NCBI GenBank assembly: GCA_916049765.1
Contig: CAJZIX010000005.1
Coordinates: 1-61,805 of the forward strand
DNA: 61,805 bases
Direction of reading: 5' to 3'
Source: an uncultured bacterium
GTDB lineage: Bacteria > Patescibacteriota > Gracilibacteria > Absconditabacterales > Absconditicoccaceae
Made by a program: the position numbers and the translations under genes. The notes beneath the pieces are model-generated. The model worked only from the letters and a program-made list of their open reading frames with translations. It did not search any database and was not told where the DNA came from. Below, one piece after another: positions 1 through 11,957 of the stretch; positions within the stretch are counted from its first letter, which is position 1; each line of letters begins with the position of its first letter.

Positions 1-15
1 ACGCTCTTCCGATCT
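1..15 (+). other. Illumina adapter remnant
   Basis: The first 15 bases, ACGCTCTTCCGATCT, are identical to the 3' end of the standard Illumina TruSeq read adapter. This is an untrimmed library artefact, not genome, and it shows that position 1 is an assembly end. Confidence 0.93.
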
Positions 16-133
16 AAAATTTTGGGAAGTTTTTTAGACTGTAATTCTAGAAAATATTCAAAAATTTTATTGTAAAAACTTTTTGCTTTCTTATACTCAA
101 ACTTGATAATTTTATTTTTCATTTTTATAAAAG

Positions 134-1456
134 ATGAAAAAACTGATTAAGAAACTGATTTGTTATGATAAATTCTATCCTGTTCTTAAAAATTCAGTCT
201 TTTATCATGTTTTTAAAAAGGTTCAAGCAAATATTGCAAATTCACTTTATGGTAATCCTTCAGATGGTTTTTTTATTATTGGTGTAACAGGGACTAATGG
301 GAAAACAACGACGGTGAATTTGATTCATAAAATTTTGAATGATAATGTTGCTCCGACAGTTGCAGTAAGTACTGCAGATTTGAGAATTGGGAGCAAGAGA
401 ATCACTAACACAAAGAAAATGACATCTTTAGATGTTTTTGATCTTCAATCGCTTCTTTCTACTGCAAAAAATAATGGTTGCAAAGTTGCAGTTTTGGAAG
501 CCTCTTCTCAGGGGTTAGATCAGCAAAGATTTGCAGGTATTGATTTTGATATGGCTGTTTTGACCAATATTACTCATGATCATTTGGATTATCATGGAAC
601 AATAGAAGCTTATGCTGAGAGTAAAAAACTGCTTTTTAAAAATGTTCTTTCTAATACTAAACAAAATAAATTTTGAATCTTTCCTTCAGATGATAGTTAT
701 GGAAGGAAATGGTTTGAAGAAATGCCTTTCGACAAGAAAATTAATTATTCTCGTCAGGCTTCTGCTATTTTAAAGGCAACTCAAGTTATTGAATATCTCG
801 ATCATACGGAATTTGTCTTTTCGTATCTATGAAAACTCTATCGCAGTTCTACGAAATTGCTTGGTGCCTATAATGTAAATAATGTGCTTGCAGCAATTGC
901 GGTTGGAATTGAGTTATGACTTGATATTGCTACAATTTTGAAATCTACTGAAAGCTTTGAATGAGTAGATGGAAGGCTTCAAAAACAAGAAATTGGAGGG
1001 GTAACTTATTTTGTAGATTTTGCTCATACTCCTGATGGCTTGGAAAAAACTCTGAGTTTTCTTTCTGGACAAAAGGGGGATAAAAAACTGATTACCGTAT
1101 TTGGTTGTCCTGGGAATAGAGATAAAGAAAAAAGACCTGTTATGGGAGAAATTGCATGGAAGTATTCAGATATTGCTATTTGTACTGATGATGATCCTGA
1201 TACAGAAAACAGACTTAAAATTCTTGATGATTTGAGTAAACCAATTCAGGAAAGATTACTTGCAGGAGGAAAAAATTCTTACATTCTTCCTGAAAGACAG
1301 TATGCGATACAATTTACTATGGATGTAGCAAAGCCTGGAGATATTGTTCTTTTAGCGGGGAAAGGTCATGAACAGGTTCAACTCACGAATTTTGGGAAGA
1401 GAAAGTGGAATGATAACGTTGTTCTTTTAGAACTTGCTAAACAAAGAAATTTATAA
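134..1456 (+). CDS. murE: MurE-type Mur ligase, short form
   Basis: Probable UDP-MurNAc-tripeptide synthetase, an ATP-dependent cytoplasmic enzyme that adds the third amino acid of the peptidoglycan stem. The 440-residue frame has the Mur P-loop GVTGTNGKTTT at residues 50-60, a TNITHDHLDYHG block near 140 and a C-terminal FGCPGNRDKEKRP block. Four in-frame UGA codons are read as Gly; one gives GVDGRL just before DFAHTPDG, where MurE has a conserved Gly. MurE is usually about 490 residues; here the P-loop lies only 50 residues in, so the N-terminal UDP-binding domain is mostly missing. The substrate motif reads DDDPDTE instead of the DNPR of diaminopimelate enzymes, so lysine or another residue may be added. 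Confidence 0.85.
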
Positions 1457-1584
1457 TAGAGATTGTCTAGGGAATATTTCTTTTTATCAGAAGAGGGGAG
1501 GAGGCTCCAATTTTTTTGTCAGATTTTTTGCTTTTTAAAAAGATTTTAACTATACTTAGTTATGATTTATTTTTTTTGAAAGCT

Positions 1585-2280
1585 ATGGTGGATATGGAAA
1601 TGTTGCTGCTTGTGTTAGTAATTTTGGGAATCGGAGCTTTGCTCGGAATCAGTATGATTATCCCTGATCAAACGAAAGATTCTTGTTTTTTAAAATCTAA
1701 TGAGAATTGAGGAAGATCTTTTTCCTGGGGATTTTTTATTGGAATGTTGTTTCCTATTCTGGTTTTTTTCCTTTTATGAGGGTTTGGTTATGTTCTTTGT
1801 ACGAGAGGCTATTGTAATCTAGGAAATATTGTTCCCCTTCTTTCTGCTTTGGGAATCCTTTGGATTAGCTTTATCGCTATCAAGTTTATTACTCCCTTTT
1901 TCGTAGTAAAAACCGTTAACTCTGAAACAGCGAATTATAGAACTTCTAAAAGAGCACAAAGTACAAAAAATCTGACGAATTATGTTATGTATGCATTGTT
2001 CTTCTCTTTGCTTCTGTTTTCATTGCTTTTTGTGAATGTTGATCTTGTAGTAGATTGGTTAAGAAATGTTATTATCAGTTTCTGATTAAGCGGAAAATTT
2101 TTGGAAACTTCTTATTTTGAAAAAACGGTTTCTTGGATTTTCTATATTCTGAATATCTCGGCTTTAATTTGAGTTATTGCTACCTTGAAAACACTTGCAA
2201 GTGATACTGAAAGAAAGGGAAATCAGTATTTCCAAGAAGAAAGGCTTCGTGAGTTTGAGTCAAAAATTAGAGGATATTAG
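1585..2280 (+). CDS. Multi-pass membrane protein, unknown function
   Basis: Not recognised. With UGA as Gly the frame stays open to TAG at 2280 and encodes 231 residues with about five hydrophobic segments and a charged C-terminal tail rich in Arg, Glu and Lys. A TTG start at 1516 is possible and lies about 12 nt after a purine-rich AGGGGAGGAGG, which would add 23 residues. It follows murE on the same strand at a short distance and converges with the methyltransferase, leaving a 3-nt gap. The membrane topology is visible; no function can be assigned. Confidence 0.7.
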
Positions 2281-2283
2281 GTT

Positions 2284-3363
2284 TTAGTTCACTTTTTTCT
2301 GCCAAAACGAACATTTCTCATTCCCGTTAAAGAGTTTCTTTTCCTTTCGAAACTCTTTTTTCATATCTTGTATTGGAAACGAGCTAATCCGCCCTCCAGC
2401 AAGAAAACCCGTAAAACTTTTTTTAAGTTTATGATATAATTCCTCTAGATCCTGAGTCTTTAGTCTCTTCCCATAAGGAGGATTCGTAATCATTCGAGAA
2501 GCTTCATTCAATGAAAATTCAGATTTTAAGAAGTCTTTTTGTTCAAAGTGGATACAGTCTTCTACATTAGCAGCTTTAGCATTACTTTTTGCTAAAGAAA
2601 CCATCCTAGGATCATGATCATAAGCGAAAATCTGATACTTCCCATCAAATATTTTTTGTTCCGCTTCAGCTTTTATTTCTTGAAAGCTTTTGTTTTCAAA
2701 GTTTTTAAATTTCTCAAAAGCAAAAGTCCTCCAAGAACCAGGAGCAATATTTTTTGCCAATAAAGCAGCCTCTATTGCAAGAGTTCCTGATCCACAGAAG
2801 GGGTCAAGTAAAGGACTTTTAAATCTCCATCCGGCAAGCAGAAGAAGTGCTACTGCAAGATTTTCTTTGAGAGGAGCTGTCCCCGTTTGTTTTCTGTATC
2901 CTCTTTGATGTAATGCTGTTCCTGAGCTATTCAGATACAGGGTAGCAGAGTCGTTTTCCAAGGTTAATAAGAGCTCCGTAGTTCGTCCAGCTTCGTCTCC
3001 AAAATTTTTTATACTTTCCAAAAGTGCCTTATGGGCAACAGATTGGACGCTTCTCACAGAAGAGAGTTGTGAAGCTTTAGTTTGAACTTTGATTTCTACA
3101 TGAGTATTGCTGAGGTATTGAGGATAAGAACTATTTTTTATAAGCTCAAAAAGCTGATCAAATGTTTTTACTTCTCCTTTACCGAGCTGAATAAACACTT
3201 TGTTTGCAATTCTTGACCAATAATTAATTTTCATCATTCCATGCATGTCAGTATTGATGAAAGTTCAGGTCTGAAAAGTATTCTCTGGATTAAATCAGAG
3301 TTTTTTTAGTTCATGAGCTAAAAGACTTCAAAGTCCATAGGGACAAGTAATAAGGAGTTGCAT
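2284..3363 (-). CDS. THUMP-domain 23S rRNA guanine-N2 methyltransferase (RlmL/YpsC type)
   Basis: Predicted SAM-dependent RNA methyltransferase that would modify a guanine of 23S rRNA. The 359 residues begin with the typical MQLLITCPYG start of this family, followed by a THUMP region, the motif I DPFCGSGTLAIEA at about residue 187, and the catalytic NPPYGKR at about residue 294. The true N-terminus is upstream of the longest standard-code frame: three UGA codons in the first 35 residues must be Gly to reach the ATG at 3363. Length matches single-domain YpsC-like proteins, not the fused RlmKL of enterobacteria. Confidence 0.88.
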
Positions 3364-3428
3364 TATGAAAAAAAGTATAAAGAACAAATTCCTTATACCT
3401 TTTCGCTAGAGAGATGCAAGTGCTCCTC

Positions 3429-4352
3429 TTAGTTGAATTCTGAAAAAATCTGATATATGATAAAGAGAAAGAAAAATAATGCACTTACTCCGAGGGCAAT
3501 ATTGATGAGGGTGTTTTTAGCTTTTTTGAAGTTTTCTCCTTTACCGCCATCTACAACGAGTAAATATCCAGAGTAAATGATCATTATTACGATTACACTT
3601 CCACTAAGATATGCTAAGAATTTTGCTGATTGGATGATGAAATCTCCGACTTGTTGAGCAAAATTTTGTTGACTTGCAATATAGTAAATAAAATCAATAA
3701 CCTTCATTCCTACCAGAGCGAAGATAATATTGATCAGGTTTTTTGCCAGCTTTTTACTATCACCGGATTCTCAGGATTGAGGATTCATCATTTTAAATCC
3801 GGTTACTACGATCATAAGAATTGCAATAAAAAAGGCTGCTCCTTTGAGAAAACTTAGGAAGAAAAACAGAATTCCTCCACTTGAAGTAAGATTTTGCTGG
3901 AGTCCAGTCGTTGATTGAAGGGAGTTTAGGTTGATGATTGTTCCGAAAAGCCACATTGCACCGAAGAAAAGAGCTGACCCAATTAGGATAAAAATTAGAT
4001 GACTTACTGATTCTTTGATGCTGTCTCCTTTTTTTGCATTCATAAGTAAGGAGATTGCAGAAGAGACGATCATAATAAAAACGACTAACATTCCGATATA
4101 TTTTACAATGTTTCGAAGATATCCTCAGGAATTTTTCCCTGGAAAAAAAAGGCATTCTACATTTGTCTTGAATGAGTTATTTTTACTAATACAAGAAATA
4201 TTAAAAACTCTTTCATCAGATTTATTATCTACAAGTTTATTAGCAAAATCTTTCTCAAAATTTGGCGCAGGAGACGTATTCGCAAAGCCTACTGGTACAA
4301 GGAAGGCAAGCGAACATAAAAGCAGAAAACAGATTTTTTTTCGTCATTTCAT
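3429..4352 (-). CDS. Secreted membrane protein with two VirB2/TrbC-like segments
   Basis: A 307-residue protein assembled from several frames by reading UGA as Gly. It starts MKGRKKICFLLL, a clear signal peptide, followed by a Cys-containing polar region of about 75 residues and then six or more hydrophobic helices. Two places show the pattern charged loop, then KxxKN, then a long helix (SKKLAKNLINII and FKKAKNTLINIA). That is the hallmark of TrbC/VirB2-like pilin proteins common in CPR genomes. It is 11 nt downstream of a second protein of the same kind and in the operon of the PKD protein. A role in a secretion- or pilus-like envelope complex is inferred; no ATPase of such a system is in the window. 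Confidence 0.7.
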
Positions 4353-4363
4353 GGTTAAGAGAG

Positions 4364-4849
4364 CTAATTGCTAAAAAACATATTCATAATTGCCATTACA
4401 AGTTTAATGATTACGAGGAAGCTTGTCATAATGATAACCCCAATCAATATTGATTGAATATTCCCTTTTACAGTTTTCATATCACTTCAACTTACTGCAC
4501 TATTGGTAACGAGGCGGAATCAATTCCAGATAAGGAGAATTGTTGCTCATGATAATCCAAGATAGAGCATCCATTGAAGATAGGGTTGAATATTTTTTCT
4601 TATCCATTCCAAAGTATTGGTAATTTGATAGTCGGATCCGTATCCTCACTGTCTGTTGTTGATTTTGTCAAATTTAGTATCCTGGATTTTCTGATCTTCA
4701 TTTGCCTTGTCAGCAATTGTATTTACAATTTCCTCTGGTGAGCTTCCTCGTCCAGCTCGGGTATTACTAATTTCTTGAGCATGAAGATAGCAGTTCCCAG
4801 TTAGTAATGAGAAGATTCAAATGAGAAGTAATCAGATTTTTGTTTTCAT
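4364..4849 (-). CDS. Small VirB2/TrbC-like secreted membrane protein
   Basis: 161 residues, not visible under the standard code because UGA occurs at codon 6. It starts MKTKIGLLLIGIF, a signal peptide ending near HAQE, followed by a hydrophilic stretch of about 55 residues and two C-terminal helices separated by a charged loop (SDMKTVKGN). That arrangement resembles VirB2/TrbC pilin-like proteins. It lies between the PKD protein (84-nt gap) and a larger VirB2-like protein (11-nt gap), which suggests one transcript and one envelope complex. The family call rests on topology and the loop pattern only. Confidence 0.68.
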
Positions 4850-4933
4850 ATTGTGGAATGAAAGATAAAAGAGATTTTTTTATGATATCTAGGTTATCAA
4901 AATATATTGCCTTATGTATTAAAAATAAGCATT

Positions 4934-7900
4934 TTATTCTTCTTCATTTTCAACTTTTTCTCTCAGTTTTGCTTTTATTGCGAAAGCTGCAATTAATCCA
5001 ATAAAGCTTACTACTACAATTCCTACAATCCAAAGCAGAATTTTTAGAAAGGTAGGAAGTCATGATGAAGGCTTCTTTTCTACAGTTTCAGTGATTGCTT
5101 TATATTCAGGGTTATCTTTATTGTAATCATTACACATTTGAGTCGTAATTCAGTCTTCGTTTGCGATTTTACAGAGATTAGGTTTTACGATTGATTGAAA
5201 ATCTTCTGAGGCAATTTCATTTTCTCAGATATTTTGATCTGATTTTGCAACGTGATTAAAGATCGTTGCAGAAATGCTTTCTAGGAGTTTCTTCTTTTCG
5301 GTAATTCCTCCTGTTCCTTCGCTGACTTCCTCATACCTCTTGAAGCCATTGAGAATATTCTTTTTGAGTTCTAGAGGAAGCAGAGATAAAATTTCTTCTT
5401 TTGCTACTTCATAAGTTCCTGCTCCCTTGGCAGAAAGTGTGGCATAGTCAGAAAGATCATTAATGAGACCTTGTAGTTTTTCTTGTTGCTTCTTTGAAAG
5501 TTTTACTTCATTCTTATCTAAAAATTCTTCAATCTGAATCAAACTTCCTCTTTGTGCATTTTTATCACTAAGCGTATTCCTGAGCAAAATAAGGAGATTT
5601 CTTAGATCAGAATTTGCGACACTTGAACTATCATCTATGGTATTTATGAGCTCACTGATGGTTTGATAATATTTTCTGGTTGTTTCATCTAATCCATTTT
5701 CAAAATCAGCGAAACTTACAACAAAATCTCTGCTTTTCCAGTTGTTTTTTTGAACATTTGTGGGTTTATAATAGACTCTTCCTATTACCGACTCAAAATT
5801 TGGAGTATAAGCCTGAGTACTAATTTTATTACAGCTAAAGTCTTTATCATTTTTTGGATCTCCATCATGATTACTATCAAAAGTAATATCAGAGTCTATG
5901 AAACAGCTTTTGATCGTTTCATCGGTTTTGATATAGAAGAGGACTTCGTTATTAAGCTGTTTTCCAACGAAGATTTCAGGGAGTTTTGCGTTATTGAATT
6001 GAGCTTCTGGAAGGGAAATGAGAAATATTCCCGAAGCAATTGGAGTAACTTTTCTTGTTTTAGGAATTTCTACTTTGAGGCTATTTGTTGCTTCATTTCC
6101 ATTTTTATCTTTTACTTTTATTGTTACCGTATAGCTTCCGCTTTTTGGATATTGAACTTTAAAAGTCTTGTCTAAGGTCGTGTTACGATAGGCTGGATTT
6201 CCCTTTTCACATTCTTTGGTATCAAGGCAGATTTCCCTTTCTATAATCTCTCAAAGACTGACATCTTTAAAGAGGACGGTTGTTCCCAAACTAGTATAAA
6301 TTAATGCTGGTTTAATCCCATTTTTTACTACAATTGGAGCACTTTCTCCCATTCCTTTGTAATCTCTGTAGATAACGTATGCTTTTGGAATATAAGGAGT
6401 CGATGTCGGGCTTGGTTTTGTATAAACGTGCTTTACACGATCATCTTTTGTCGTGAGATCAATTTCCCCATCCCCATCAAAGTCAATCTGGATTGTTCTT
6501 TCCTTTGCAAAATCTGATCTATCAGAGAGAATTTTTGAAATAATATCAAAAGTTACTTCTTCTCAGACTTCTACATTGATTTTATCAGTTTTTAATGTTA
6601 CAAGTGGAATATCTGGCTGCTTAGAATCAGGAGGAAAAACAATAATTGGTCCATTTCCCAAAATTTCCTCGCTCGATTGTGTCCCATCATCATTGTCAAA
6701 CATTTTAACACCAAACATAAATTCTCCCTGTTGTCTAGGAACAGAAAAGAAAGTATAAGGAATATTTCCTGGAGTTATTTTAGTTTCAATGATTTTGTTC
6801 GGATTTGATTTTGGATAATAATATCGCTTGAAATATGAGATACTACCATCACTATCCATAGCCCCTTGAGCATTAACCTTTATAATAATAGGATCCACCC
6901 CTGATGCAAAAATATCTTGAGTCTGATTTCCTTGTTGGAATCCAATTCAGATTTCATTTCCATATTGTGGGAAACTCAACGTCACATTATCAAGTTTAGG
7001 GAGTGCGTTTACTACCTTAAACCAGATTCTTTCTTTTGTTGTTTTACCCAGAGACACATCTTCAAGGGTATAATCAATATACTGACATCATATACCATTA
7101 AATTTATAAGAGAATTGTTGGCTCTTGATGATTTCATCGTTTTTCGCTTGAAAGTAATGCCTAAGTTGATTCGTATTTCCTTGTGCATTTACAGAAAGAG
7201 TCGTATCAATGGAGAACGGTTCTTGTCTATTTATTCTGTAGGCTTTTACTTCACTTCCAGATCCTCACTTTTCATTATTAACAAGACAAAGATCATTCTG
7301 CCCAAGAGTGAAATTGTGACTATCTTTGATTTCATAACCAATAATTGGAGTATCTTTTTCTCCGATAAAGACCGTACTATATACTTCATTAGTATTCCCA
7401 TTTTCATCAGCTACTTTTACTTTGACTTTATAGGTTCAGACTTTTTGATATTCATATTTCATCGTATTGAGCTTGTTAACTCTTGGAGTTGAGCCATCTC
7501 AAAAATCCCATTCATAGCTTACAATTGGTGCTGAATTTGCATTACTTTTGAGAATAAATCCAACATAGGTTTTCCAAACGGCAGATTTTGGACGAACAAC
7601 CAGTTCTGGTCTAAGTGTGGATTCTACATTAACTTCTTTGACAATTTCTTCAGTTTTCCCATAGTTATCTGATACCTTGAGAGTTACTAAATGCTTTCCC
7701 GTTTCATTGAAAAGTGCCGTAATTTTTTTGTTATTATCTTCAGTTTCTGAAATCTGAACTGCGCTTGGATTAGAAAAGCTCCAATCATAAGTTAGCTTAT
7801 CATAGCCATTTCCCACATCAATATCATTAGAAGCTTTTGCATCAAAGAAAAATTCTGATGGATATTGCCATTTGTTGGTCGGTGTAATCGTAAATTGTGG

Positions 7901-9217
7901 CGTTGGAGGAGTGGATTCTACATATACATTGAGCATATCGCTATTTTTGAGTCCCATTTCATCTTCTACGGTGAGTTTTACTGTATAGTTTCAGGGTTTT
8001 TTAAATTGTTTTTTGATCGTTTTCCCTTGCAGAGTATCAAGTTTATTCCCCTCACTATCAAAAAGCTCCCAAGTATAAATCTTAAGTCTAGAAGTCAGTG
8101 AATATGAGGCTGTTGCTCCGAAACTATAGGTGGTAGAGGTGTTCCCTTTTTCTGGAGTTTGTTGAATAATAGCTACAGGATCAGATATGGAAATATTAAA
8201 GTGTTCACTGATTGTATTTTTTTCATTGTCAGAAACGGTTAAGGCTACCGTATATTCTCCTTGACCAGGGAGTGGAACATTAATATAGCTTGGGCTTCCA
8301 TCTCCTTCTTTTCCCCATTTAAAACCATCTCTAGAATTAATTGATCGTTTATGATAGAGAATTTCTCTTCATCACATTGGAGTAGTAGCGCTTCCATCAA
8401 AAAATACTCCTTTTTTTGCCTCCTGAATTCAGATTTTTGAAGCCTTATTTTTGTTCATCTTTTTCCCATTAGCATAAATGCTGACCACGGCTGACTTTGG
8501 ACTAACATTTACAGAAACGGTTGATTCTCCATCAAATATTCCAGCATTAGAGCTTCTAACTGTTAAATGCACCATATAGGTTCCAGGTTCAGTGAAGGTA
8601 TGCTTTGCAAGTGGTCCGACACCAATTGGCTTATCAATCCCATCAATATCTCTATAATACCAAAAATAGTTCCTTGCAGGAATAGTTTCATTAGAAGGGT
8701 CTTTACTCGTTCTTGCATCAAAGGTAACTGTTAGTGGTGCTGGACCTCAGGTTGGGTTTGCACTTGCAATGGCTTTTACACTATATTTATTTTGAATAGT
8801 AGTGGTGATATTTGCGAGTGGGTTTTTACAATTTTCATAAAAACTAGAAAAATTTTCTCTATTAGGATTTCTTTGCATCGCTTCAGTTGTTTTTAGACAC
8901 TGCTTATAGACCACCTGAAAACTATAATCTTGTTGAGGAAAATAAGGGAAAATTCTCTTCATAATTCCCAATAATTCTGAGTAGGTGCTACTTCCATTGA
9001 TCTTTCAGATTTTGTTTTCTGCATCAATATCTACAAAAAGCTCAGAGAGTCTTGACCAATCTTTTTGGATTTTATAATTGGCAAAATAATCCGTAGGTAC
9101 TTTGGAGCTATACGTGTTTGTCTGTGCTCTCGTACGTCCTCAGAGCAATATTAAAACTCCCCATGAGAGTAAAACTAGAGTGCTGAGGAATTTTCTTATC
9201 ATCAAGTGTTGTTTCAT
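4934..9217 (-). CDS. Giant PKD-like repeat surface protein with C-terminal anchor
   Basis: 1427 residues in one frame, with many in-frame UGA codons read as Gly. An N-terminal hydrophobic segment (FLSTLVLLSWGVLILL) acts as signal or anchor. The middle holds repeated Ig-like/PKD modules, seen as recurring YDWSF, YEWDF, VTLKVSDNYG and VTIKVKDKNG motifs with aromatic-Trp-acidic strands. Two acidic loops, DFDGDGEID and DSNHDGDPKND, look like calcium sites. The C-terminus has one helix (LKILLWIVGIVVVSFIG) followed by a basic and acidic tail. It is presumably anchored in the membrane with a long exposed rod that mediates adhesion or cell contact. It is the first gene of an apparent operon with two VirB2-like proteins. 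Confidence 0.85.
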
Positions 9218-9418
9218 CAAATGAGAATGCTGAATAAAAGACCTATTTCAAGTATAGTGGATTTTATTGAGCTTTGCAAGTTTTCTAGGAGTTTTTTGAT
9301 TTTTGATACTTGACTTTTTGGAAAGATTTTTGTTTTTCTGTTTGAATTTTCCTTGAAAAATATCAGATAATCATTATCTTGAAAATCTTGTCTTTTATTG
9401 AAAAATAAAAATATATAT

Positions 9419-10183
9419 ATGGGAATACGTTTTTTAAAGTGAAATAGGGGTCTTAATAAAATTTCTAGAGCTTTTACTCTTGTGGAAATATTGGTTGTTA
9501 TTGTTATTATTGGAGCTTTAAGTTCAGCCTTATTCCCAAGGATAATGAAATACATGGAAAGAACAAGAGATATAAGAAGACAAATAGATTTAAGGAATAT
9601 TGCTGTAGCAATTGAGTCTTATAAGAATGGACATAGAAACTTTCCTTTGGTTGAAAGGGTAAATCGTGAGCTAGAAAATTGGGGTACGTTAATGGGACCT
9701 GTGACTAATTTTATTCCAGAATTATCAGAGTATATTTCTTCTATTCCTAGTGATCCTCTTAAAAACTCTCAAGTTAGTTTCAAAAATAATACTTACTCCA
9801 ATAGAGTATCTACAAGGTTTTTTTGAAAAAGTAATTATGTGTATCAGATGTTTAGAAAAGAAGGTGTAGATTTCTGAGCTATCGTGTTAATTGCAAAGAT
9901 GGAAACTCCGAATGAAGCGAATTTTATAGACCATCCAGATGCTCTCAAAAACTGTTTAGGAGGACTGTTTTATTTATGGTGATGGAGAAAATCTCCCACT
10001 GGATTCCTTCTTTCTCGAAATAACATTCGTCCGAGATATGATATTAGTTGTTTACATTTGTGTACTTCTTTGGAGAGAACACCCAAAGGACAACAAGATA
10101 AATTTATTGTAAAAACGGATTGAACTGTAGAATGTACCTATTCTTCAGAAGATCAGCTTTATTATATTTTGAAAATAGATTAA
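9419..10183 (+). CDS. Type IV prepilin-like protein
   Basis: 254 residues with the class III leader: GLNKISRAFTLVEILVVIVIIG, where prepilin peptidase would cut before the Phe or Ala preceding TLVE and methylate the new N-terminus. The ATG at 9419 is required to include this leader, and the seventh codon after it is UGA. The hydrophobic stalk helix is followed by a charged region (RTRDIRRQIDLRN) typical of pseudopilins, then a globular domain with several UGA-Gly codons and Cys residues. It is divergent from the PKD operon. It may be a minor pilin of the pilus whose assembly proteins are at 46442-49445. Confidence 0.85.
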
Positions 10184-10196
10184 TATTAATTATCTA

Positions 10197-11267
10197 TTAT
10201 TTTATGTGATTTGAGCAGAAAAAAGCTGAAGTCCAACACCATTGAAGATTGAATCCTCAGGTCTCACCTGTAATATTAAGAGCCTCTCCTAGTATGAATG
10301 CTCATGGCATTTTTTTCACTTCAAAGTGATCATTTACTTCTTCAAAGAGAATTCCTCCAGACATAACTTTTGCTTCATCTCGGCTTCTTAGGTTTGTTGG
10401 TCTAAGAGTTAGAATATAGTTTTTAAGTCCTTTTGGAGCTTTTAGATAAGAAAGAAGTCTTTTTGTTATTTGATCAGCTGGAATTGTTAGTTTGATTCTC
10501 AGATTTTTAAAATTTTTTTCATAATGATAACCAAGCCAAAGAGAAGTATTGAAAATTACGGGTCCAGAAATTCCCCAGTGTGTAAAAAGTACAGTCCCTT
10601 CTTTTTCGAGAAGGATTTTTTCTTTCTCAAGGACTTGAATTTTTGCAAAAACACTACTTCAAGAAAGTTGATCTAATTTTTCCTGGACTGTTATTCAGCA
10701 GAGCGCAGCTTGTGGTCTTTTCGTTTTGAGTTGATAATGATCGGCAAAAGAAAAAGCGAATTCTGAAGCTCAGATTTTAGGAAAAGAACAGCCTCCACTT
10801 GCAAGGATGACTTTTTTCGTCGTAAAAATTTCAGCCTTCGTCCTGATAAGAAAACGATCAGCTTCCTTTTCAATGGCTAATACTTCAGTTTCAGTTTGTA
10901 TTTTTGTCCCGTTTTCGTGATTCTTTTGGATAAAAAAATCTACAAGTTGACGAGATTTGTTACTTTTTAAAAGTATTCTTCCATTCTCTTCTTCCTTGCT
11001 TTCTATTCCATTGTGCATGAGAAATTTGATCATTTCTTGGGATCAAAATAGTTTAAAGAGCTTATCAAGTCTTTCTCTTTGATCTCCAAGATAATAAGTT
11101 TTTCCAACCATAGTATTTGTAAAATTACATCTTCCTTTCCCAGAAAGAAGAACTTTAGAACCAATAGTTCCTGTTTTCTCAAGAATCAGCTTTTTTTGAT
11201 CTTTAGGAAGAAGCATTCAGCAAAAAAGTCCGCTTGCACCAGCTCAAATAATGATTACATCAAACAT
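10197..11267 (-). CDS. BaiN/RdsA-type FAD-dependent oxidoreductase (HI0933 family)
   Basis: A 356-residue flavoprotein of the HI0933-like family. The N-terminus MFDVIIIGAGASG is a Rossmann FAD-binding motif whose first Gly is UGA. LLSGKGRCNFTN at about residue 50 and the C-terminal GEALNITGETGGFNLQW are family signatures. The physiological substrate of this family is generally uncertain. The stop is close to the convergent prepilin gene (14-nt gap), and the PAP2 gene lies 9 nt upstream on the same strand, so the two may be cotranscribed. Confidence 0.88.
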
Positions 11268-11276
11268 AATTGCTTT

Positions 11277-11933
11277 TTACAAGCTAAAAAATACTTGTTC
11301 AAGTGCATGAATGACTGCATTTCAAAAATAGAAAAAAAGTAGATAGGAAAAGAGAAAACATCCTGTTCCTAGCAATGCTCCAATGATAACATCACTCAGC
11401 CAATGTACATGAAGGTACCACCTACTCCATCCAACAATGCTTCAAAATATGAGAGCAAGGGTAAAGGCGGTTTCACGATATTCCAATCCAATCATCCAAG
11501 AAATTGCGATTGCAATACTTAGAAAGAAGATAAATCCTGCGGTTGTATGTCCACTTGGGAAGCTAAAATCTTTGAAATGAATTTTTGCCTTTTCTGGTCT
11601 TGGTCTTTGAGTAATTCTTTTAACAGTCCAAAATCCTATTGTCCCCATAACAATGCTCGTCAAACCAATAGAAAAAATTCTGATTTCTTTCATTATGAGG
11701 AGTATTGCACCTATCAAAAGATAGAAAATACTGACAGTAAGCGGAGTAATGGCATTATTGATAAAGAGTGCTACTCCTGTTTTTCGTTTTCTTTCTTTCC
11801 CCTTAAAAGCAAAAAATTGATCAAAACTATTGAATGCCTTCGGGAAAAGAATAATCCCAAGCGTAGTCAACAAAACGATTACTCCAAGAGAGATACTGAT
11901 ATAGATAAGATTTTTTGGAGTAAAATTGAGCAT
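11277..11933 (-). CDS. PAP2-family membrane phosphatase
   Basis: 218 residues, about six transmembrane helices. All three PAP2 motifs are present: KRITQRPRP, FPSGHTTAG and SRWYLHVHWLSD, supplying the active-site Lys, Arg, Ser-Gly-His, Arg, His and Asp. The third motif appears only when a UGA after ALIF is read as Gly. Such enzymes hydrolyse lipid phosphates, for example undecaprenyl diphosphate to recycle the wall carrier lipid, or phosphatidic acid; the substrate cannot be told from sequence. It sits between malic enzyme and the flavoprotein on the same strand. Confidence 0.9.
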
Positions 11934-11957
11934 TAAAGAGAAAAAATTTCTAATAAA

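Noticed and set aside
9217..9555. A 112-residue minus-strand frame overlapping the prepilin start
   Set aside because: It lies across the divergent promoter region; the prepilin leader on the other strand is clear.
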